Below the pieces are notes generated by a model. The model saw only the letters and a list, made by a program, of their open reading frames with translations, ran no database searches and was not told the origin of the DNA. Made by a program: the position numbers and the translations under genes. Positions 58,604 to 64,000 of a stretch of DNA of 64,000 nt are shown piece by piece; position 1 is the first letter of the stretch; every line of letters begins with the position of its first letter. The stretch comes from Rhizobiaceae bacterium (GTDB lineage: Bacteria; Pseudomonadota; Alphaproteobacteria; Rhizobiales; Rhizobiaceae). Location of the stretch: assembly GCA_029233925.1 (NCBI GenBank), contig JARGOX010000026.1, forward strand, positions 27,898-91,897, read 5' to 3'.

Positions 58604-60118
58604 ATGTGTAGACTATGCAATCCGAAGACGCCTCAAGCGGCCTGTCCGACACGGCGGGGTTTCCTGACGACAGCGGCCATAGGCGGCGCAGCAGCTGTTG
58701 CCGGTGCCGGTTTTGCTCAGCCCGCGATGGCGCAAAGCGACACCAAGGCAACCAATATGCCGGAAGGACTTGGAACACCCGGCAGACGCGTATTGCTCAA
58801 GGGTGGCGCAGTGCTTTCCATGGATGATGCGGTGGGCAATTTCCCGGTTGGGGATGTTCTGATCGACGGGGCGAAAATTGTCGAGGTCGGCGCCAATATC
58901 GACGCCCCTGATGCGGTCATTGTCGATGCAAAGGGCAAGATTGTCATGCCCGGTTTTGTCGATACCCATCACCATCAGTTTGAAACGGCGCTGCGCAGCC
59001 AATTGTCCAACGGCATATTGATCAATGATGGACGCCCTGCAAATGAACATAATTATTTTGATACGATCCTGCAGAAATTCTCCATGGTCTATCGGCCTGA
59101 GGATGTCTACATCAACGAGCTTTACGGCTCCATCGCGCAGCTTGATGCCGGCGTGACAACCGTCATGGATGTCAGCCAGATCCATCATTCTCCGGAACAT
59201 TCCGACGCGGCCATCGAAGGCCTGCGCGATGCGGGACGTCGCTCCGTCTTCGGCTATTTCGAAGGCTGGGGCGAAAAGGCCAAATATCCCGGTGATGCCG
59301 CACGCATCAAACAGCAATATTTCTCCTCCGATGATCAATTGCTGACCATGGTTATGGGCGGCGAAATCTATCTTCCCGGGTTTGAAAAAGCCTGGGAGGT
59401 TGGCCGGGACCTCGATATCCCGATCGCTCTGCATGTGGTCGGCACATTCGGCATGCAGCCCACTTTTGACAAATTGGGGGCGGACGGCCAGTTCGGAGAA
59501 GACAATATCTTCATTCACATGACCGGAATGTCTGACGACGGCTGGAAATATGCCGCCGATGCCGGTGCCCATGTGTCCCTTGCAGTGCCGATAGAAATGC
59601 ACATGCGCCATGGCACGCCGCCTATCCAGAAAACCATCGATCTGGGCATGTCGACATCGCTTTCCACCGATGTGGAATGCACCATGACGGCTGATTTCTT
59701 TACTCAGATGAGGGGGCTGATCACCCTGCAGCGCATGTTTGCCAATGAAAAGGCGCTGGCAGGCGCGGAATATCCGGCCCTGATGACCACGATCGAAGCC
59801 ATCCGCCGCGCCACGGTCGGTGGAGCGGAAGGTTTGAAACTATCGCGCAAGATTGGCACACTCACCCCGGGCAAGGAGGCCGATATCATTCTGCTTGATG
59901 CCGAGGCCATCAATGTTGCGCCGCTGAACAATGTTCCAGGCGCCGTTGTCACATTGATGGAACGCAGTAATGTGGATTCCGTCTTTGTTGCCGGTCAGGT
60001 GAAAAAATGGTCCGGCGAAATGTTGGGCTTTGATATCCCGCGCCTGACACAGGAACTGGAAAGCAGCCGCGACTATCTGTTCGAGGCCGCCGGAATCAAT
60101 CGCGACCTTTTCGCCTGA
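58604..60118 (+). CDS. Tat-exported amidohydrolase (TrzA/AtzA/8-oxoguanine-deaminase-like family)
   Basis: Tat signal (TRRGFLTTAAIGGAAAVAGAGFAQPAMAQ); IVMPGFVDTHHHQFETALR; LSTDVECTMTADFFTQMR; GAEGLKLSRKIGTLTPGKEADIILLD. Confidence 0.88.
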   Translation: MCRLCNPKTPQAACPTRRGFLTTAAIGGAAAVAGAGFAQPAMAQSDTKATNMPEGLGTPGRRVLLKGGAVLSMDDAVGNFPVGDVLIDGAKIVEVGANIDAPDAVIVDAKGKIVMPGFVDTHHHQFETALRSQLSNGILINDGRPANEHNYFDTILQKFSMVYRPEDVYINELYGSIAQLDAGVTTVMDVSQIHHSPEHSDAAIEGLRDAGRRSVFGYFEGWGEKAKYPGDAARIKQQYFSSDDQLLTMVMGGEIYLPGFEKAWEVGRDLDIPIALHVVGTFGMQPTFDKLGADGQFGEDNIFIHMTGMSDDGWKYAADAGAHVSLAVPIEMHMRHGTPPIQKTIDLGMSTSLSTDVECTMTADFFTQMRGLITLQRMFANEKALAGAEYPALMTTIEAIRRATVGGAEGLKLSRKIGTLTPGKEADIILLDAEAINVAPLNNVPGAVVTLMERSNVDSVFVAGQVKKWSGEMLGFDIPRLTQELESSRDYLFEAAGINRDLFA

Positions 60119-60130
60119 TTGGAAAATCAC

Positions 60131-60150
60131 CGGGCGCTTTTGGGCGCCCG
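60131..60150. terminator. Intercistronic hairpin after amidohydrolase gene
   Basis: CGGGCGC-TTTTGG-GCGCCCG; perfect 7-bp stem without U-tract. Confidence 0.35.
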
Positions 60151-60186
60151 GCCGTCCCATTGTCCGGCTTATTGAGGAGAGCAAAA

Positions 60187-61047
60187 TTGGCTGAACTTGT
60201 CGCCACCCTGGCATCAACGCACCACCCCTTCTACCTGAAGGCCACGACCATGCCTGTGGAGCAGCAAATGCCCCAGGCGCCGGAGTGGAAACGCAAGGTC
60301 GAATCCTACCGGGAAACGCTTGCGAAAACCAAACCCGACATTCTGGTGATGATCGGCTCCGACCATTTTCACCAGATCTTTCTGGACAATTGCCCGCAAT
60401 TCCTGATCGGCAAGGCCGAGGCCTATGACGCAACCTTCTACAATGAGGAACGTGAATTCGGTATTCCGAAATATCTGCTGCAGGGCGATCCGCAGATGTC
60501 GGGTTTCATGCACCAGCATCTGATGGACCAGAATTTCGATTTCGCCTTTTCCAACGAATTGAAAATCGATCATTCCATCATCTGCCCGATCATCACCGTG
60601 CGACCGCAAAATGATCTGCCGGTGGTGCCGATCTACACAAACATATTCGCACCGCCGCTTCATTCACCCAAACGGTTCTATGATCTGGGGCGGGCCATCC
60701 GAAAGGCAATCGACGATTATCCCACAGACAAGCGCGTTGCAGCCATTGGCACCGGGCATCTGTCGCTTGAACTGGGCGGGCCGCGCCAATTCATGGAAAC
60801 CGGTCCCGACCCGGAATTCGACCATCAGGCGATCGACTGGCTGCGCACCGGCGATATTGACGCCATTTTGGAAAATGTCAGTCTGGAAAGCATGGAAAAA
60901 AGCGGCAATGCTACCCATGGTTTTCTCAACTTTATTCTGATGCTGGGCGTTGCCGGTCCCGAGGCCGCAGACTATGTCGACAATCTCGACCTCTTCCATA
61001 CGATGGAAGCCTATTTCACCTGGTATCCCAAGGAGCAGGCAGCATGA
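60187..61047 (+). CDS. Class III extradiol ring-cleavage dioxygenase, LigB-type catalytic subunit
   Basis: STHHPFYLKATTMP...KPDILVMIGSDHFHQIFLDNCPQFLIGKAEAYD...VAAIGTGHLSLELGGP. TTG start inferred from GAGGAG RBS. Confidence 0.85.
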   Translation: MAELVATLASTHHPFYLKATTMPVEQQMPQAPEWKRKVESYRETLAKTKPDILVMIGSDHFHQIFLDNCPQFLIGKAEAYDATFYNEEREFGIPKYLLQGDPQMSGFMHQHLMDQNFDFAFSNELKIDHSIICPIITVRPQNDLPVVPIYTNIFAPPLHSPKRFYDLGRAIRKAIDDYPTDKRVAAIGTGHLSLELGGPRQFMETGPDPEFDHQAIDWLRTGDIDAILENVSLESMEKSGNATHGFLNFILMLGVAGPEAADYVDNLDLFHTMEAYFTWYPKEQAA

Positions 61048-61409
61048 GCAAATATTATGTCAACAAGTTCCTGTTCACCGTCGACCGCGATCCGGAATAC
61101 CTGAAACGATATGCCGAAGATCCCCGCACATTCGTGGCGACCTGGGAACAATCGATCGGACCGAAGCTCAATGATGCTGAAATCTCCACGGTGCACAGTT
61201 TCACCCCTGAAGAACGCCAGGCGCTGGTCAACCATGACTATGTGGCGCTGTTCGAAATGGGCGCTCATTTTTTCCTCAACCTGACGATTTTCATCGGCAT
61301 CTATGATGAACCCTATATGGCCAAGGATGGCCCGCTGGCCTTTCAAAAGGAGTTCGCCCGCAAGCTTGAACACTGGAAGGGCAAGGACTATCCCTCAGTG
61401 GAAACGTGA
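61044..61409 (+). CDS. LigA-type extradiol dioxygenase small subunit
   Basis: NKFLFTVDRDPEYLKRYAEDPRTFVATWEQSIGPKLNDAEISTVHSFTPEERQALVNHDYVALFEMGAHFFLNLTIF; overlaps LigB gene by 4 nt. Confidence 0.85.
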   Translation: MSKYYVNKFLFTVDRDPEYLKRYAEDPRTFVATWEQSIGPKLNDAEISTVHSFTPEERQALVNHDYVALFEMGAHFFLNLTIFIGIYDEPYMAKDGPLAFQKEFARKLEHWKGKDYPSVET

Positions 61410-61526
61410 GCCTGCCTTGATGCGGTGACGTCAGAGACATCGGTGCGCGAACTTTGCACATTAACTAGACAATGACAGGCGCGGTTCCGATATCTTTCGG
61501 AGCCGGCGCCATACAGGAGGAAGGCC

Positions 61527-62549
61527 ATGCTGTTTCCAACATCTCTGGTCGGAAGTTATTGCCAGCCCGATTGGCTGATCGACCGGGCCAAACTGGCTGG
61601 TCAGTTCCCGCCGCGTACGCGCGCCAAGGAACTCTGGCGCATACCTGCGGAATTCCTCAGGCAAGCGCAGGATGATGCGACGCGCATTGCCATTCTCGAA
61701 CAGGAAGAGGCCGGTCTTGATATCATCACCGATGGTGAAATTCGGCGCGAAAGTTATTCCAACCGGTTTGCCACCGCGCTCAGCGGCCTGGACCTCGACA
61801 ATCACGGCACGGTGCTGACCCGTTCCGGCAAGCCTGTGCCTGTTCCCCGGATCGTCTCAAAAATCAGCCGCATGAATCCGGTTGAAGTTGAGGACATGAA
61901 GTTTCTGCGGGCCCATACGGATCGGTTGATCAAGGTCACCTTGCCCGGCCCCTTCACCATGAGCCAGCAGGCGGTCAATGAATATTACCCGTCGCTGGCT
62001 GCCGCTGCGATGGATTATGCCGAGGCGGTCAAGGAGGAGATTGCCGATCTGTTTGCAGCGGGCGCAGATGTGGTTCAACTCGATGAACCCTGGCTTCAGG
62101 CCCGCCCGGAGGCGGCCGAGGAATACGGACTGGATGCGATCAATGCCGCTTTGCAAGGGGCGGCCGGTAAAACGGCCGTGCATATCTGCTTTGGCTATGC
62201 GGCCATGACAAAGGACCGCCCGGAAGGATATTCCTTCCTGCCGCAGATGAAAAATTGTACCTGCAACCAGATCAGCATCGAGACAGCCCAGTCCAATCTG
62301 GACACCTCTGTGCTGGAAGAACTGCGCGGCAAGGATATTATTCTGGGCGTTCTCGATCTGGGTGACCAGACGGTCGAAACTCCTGAATTGGTTGCGGCCC
62401 GTATCCGTCGCGCGCTGCCCCATGTGGATGCCGACAAGATCATCGTGGCACCCGATTGCGGTCTCAAATATCTTCCCCGTGCCGTGGCATTCGGCAAGAT
62501 GAAAGCCATGGCCGATGGCGCAGCCATCGTGCGGGCGGAACTTGGGTGA
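61527..62549 (+). CDS. Standalone MetE C-terminal-like (cobalamin-independent methionine synthase family) protein
   Basis: LFPTSLVGSYCQPDWLIDR...EEAGLDIITDGEIRRESYSNRF...GADVVQLDEPWLQARPEAA...VHICFGYA...IVAPDCGLKYLPRAVAFGKMKAM. RBS AGGAGG. Confidence 0.9.
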   Translation: MLFPTSLVGSYCQPDWLIDRAKLAGQFPPRTRAKELWRIPAEFLRQAQDDATRIAILEQEEAGLDIITDGEIRRESYSNRFATALSGLDLDNHGTVLTRSGKPVPVPRIVSKISRMNPVEVEDMKFLRAHTDRLIKVTLPGPFTMSQQAVNEYYPSLAAAAMDYAEAVKEEIADLFAAGADVVQLDEPWLQARPEAAEEYGLDAINAALQGAAGKTAVHICFGYAAMTKDRPEGYSFLPQMKNCTCNQISIETAQSNLDTSVLEELRGKDIILGVLDLGDQTVETPELVAARIRRALPHVDADKIIVAPDCGLKYLPRAVAFGKMKAMADGAAIVRAELG

Positions 62550-62664
62550 TATGAACGGTTGCCCGTTGTATTTTCCGCATCAATTGCCGTGAAGGTTGAG
62601 CGGTGGCCACGTAAAAGTGTGCTGCCTGGGGTTTACCCATGCGATCTTGAATAGTAGCTCAGAC

Positions 62665-63909
62665 ATGCGTGTCATGGCAGGAGAAAGCCGCTTGGGTGAA
62701 ATTCATATTGCGACCGAATCCGACGTCACAAACAATCAGTTCTGCAATACAATCTTGATTCGTCGGCGAGGACGCAGGGAACGTCGAATCTTTTATCGGT
62801 ATTCCGAACCTGATTTCCCAGGCACCAGCAATTCGCAGAATTATGCTGTTGTGGCAGTGCTTCCATACGCTATGGCCACAGGCCTGGACATTCGATGCTC
62901 CGGGCCGGTGGATGCAGATCTCATCGAACAGCTTGAGGAATGCCAGGAGGCGTGGGCAATGTGGCGTCCCGACCTGTTTCGCGTGATCCGAATTCTGCCG
63001 GACACAATTGCCCCGTCACGTTTGCCCAGCAGCCGAAAAGCCATTATCGCGTTTTCCGGTGGCCTGGACTCGGTCTATTCGCTGCATGCACATAAACGCG
63101 GTCTGCTTGGACACCGAGAACTCGATATTGCATCCGCCATACAGGTCCACGGGTTTGATCTTCCCGTCGACCAACCATCCTGGTGCGAAAATGCAGCGAC
63201 AATGGCGCGGGGCATACTCGACGCCTATGGTGTTCCACTGACGACTGTACAGACCAATTGGCGCGATCTCGAAGATCCATGGAATCTCAGTCACATTTTC
63301 GGTTTGGCAGCCGTCCTGCACCAATTCTCGGCAGGTTTTCCCCATGCCATTTTTTCCTCGGATTTCTCCTATCTTCGCGGCAGATTTGATTGGGGAAGCA
63401 ACCCCATTACGAACCGCCTGGTGAGTGGGCCGTCTTTTCCCATCCATGTGACCGGCACCAACAAGTCGCGGTCGGCCAAGGCAAGGGCTGTCATCAATGA
63501 ACCGGCTGTCTTGAACAATTTGCGTGTTTGCTGGCTTCGCCCCGAATCCATGGGAAATTGTGGTCGTTGCAAAAAGTGCTTGCTGACCAAATTGAGTTTT
63601 GCAGCGGCCGGTCTCACTCATGTGCCGGCGCTTGGGGCGCCTGTCACGGCGGAAGATATTTTGGGTTTCACCTTTAATGAGAAGCAAGAAACCGAAGGTT
63701 TCATGGAGGTCCTGGCTGATTGGGAGGGCAATTCCGACCTTCGGTCCGCCTTGGCAGAATTGCTGCAGCGAAGCGACTGGAAAAGCGCTGCACTGTCTGC
63801 GCTGCCACAGCCGAAACTTCGAGGCCTGCCGAAAATCCGACACTCCCTTCGCAAACGAAACCCATTCAGGAACAAAAATTCAAATGCGAATGTGTCGAAT
63901 GAGACCTGA
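62665..63909 (+). CDS. PP-loop ATPase (QueC/asparagine-synthase-like adenylation fold) with Cys cluster
   Basis: PP-loop IIAFSGGLDSVYSLHAH; C-terminal MGNCGRCKKCLLTKLSF (CxxCxxC). Start uncertain (62596, 62665 or 62674). Confidence 0.65.
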   Translation: MRVMAGESRLGEIHIATESDVTNNQFCNTILIRRRGRRERRIFYRYSEPDFPGTSNSQNYAVVAVLPYAMATGLDIRCSGPVDADLIEQLEECQEAWAMWRPDLFRVIRILPDTIAPSRLPSSRKAIIAFSGGLDSVYSLHAHKRGLLGHRELDIASAIQVHGFDLPVDQPSWCENAATMARGILDAYGVPLTTVQTNWRDLEDPWNLSHIFGLAAVLHQFSAGFPHAIFSSDFSYLRGRFDWGSNPITNRLVSGPSFPIHVTGTNKSRSAKARAVINEPAVLNNLRVCWLRPESMGNCGRCKKCLLTKLSFAAAGLTHVPALGAPVTAEDILGFTFNEKQETEGFMEVLADWEGNSDLRSALAELLQRSDWKSAALSALPQPKLRGLPKIRHSLRKRNPFRNKNSNANVSNET

Positions 63910-64000
63910 GCTGTCACAGAATTGTTTGTTTCTGCCAGGTTGCTTGATCGTGTCCCGTGGCGTGGTGTAGCTTATTACATCCACGGCGTCTCCGGGTTTT

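Noticed and set aside
58613-59611. 332-aa minus-strand ORF opposite the amidohydrolase
   Set aside because: Antisense shadow ORF overlapping a gene with Tat signal and metal-binding motifs.
61410-61526. Possible SAM-type riboswitch before the MetE-like gene
   Set aside because: Only a simple hairpin (GGTTCCGA-TATCTT-TCGGAGCC) is visible; no SAM-II/SAM-V consensus recognised.

Overview
This 64 kb window looks like an alphaproteobacterial chromosomal accessory/catabolic region; the taxon is inferred from gene content only. I see no rRNA, tRNA, CRISPR array or transposase.

Gene content from left to right:
- DUF3237 protein and a GlxA-type AraC regulator.
- A compact three-gene operon: M4-like HEVTH metalloprotease, ComEC-like MBL hydrolase and patatin-like phospholipase (2130-6948). 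This is the best candidate for an undescribed system.
- A chimeric beta-barrel protein, a GT4 glycosyltransferase, and a DUF2194/CE4-like deacetylase.
- A CBS-pair protein with an upstream FNR-like box.
- An NMT1/SsuA-type ABC transporter.
- A complete divergent hut locus (hutIHGU / hutF-hutC) with a near-perfect HutC-like operator.
- A LysR regulator, Rieske oxygenase, small protein and DMGDH-like oxidase module next to hut, possibly for N-methylated histidine catabolism.
- A heme uptake locus (hmuVUTS-hemP / receptor-exbB-exbD-exbD-tonB-DUF2325) with a RirA-type TGA-N9-TCA box.
- A long polyol/sugar catabolic run (GMC oxidoreductase, FGGY kinase, LsrF/FbaB-like aldolase, GlpD-like dehydrogenase, AKR, SorC regulator, ribose-type ABC transporter).
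- A divergent aromatic or N-heterocyclic catabolic locus (TRAP transporter, YciI, CaiB CoA-transferase, citryl-CoA-lyase-like / IclR, Tat-exported amidohydrolase, LigB, LigA, MetE-like).
- An orphan PP-loop ATPase at the right edge.

All calls come from reading the supplied translations and nucleotide sequence. No database search was run.
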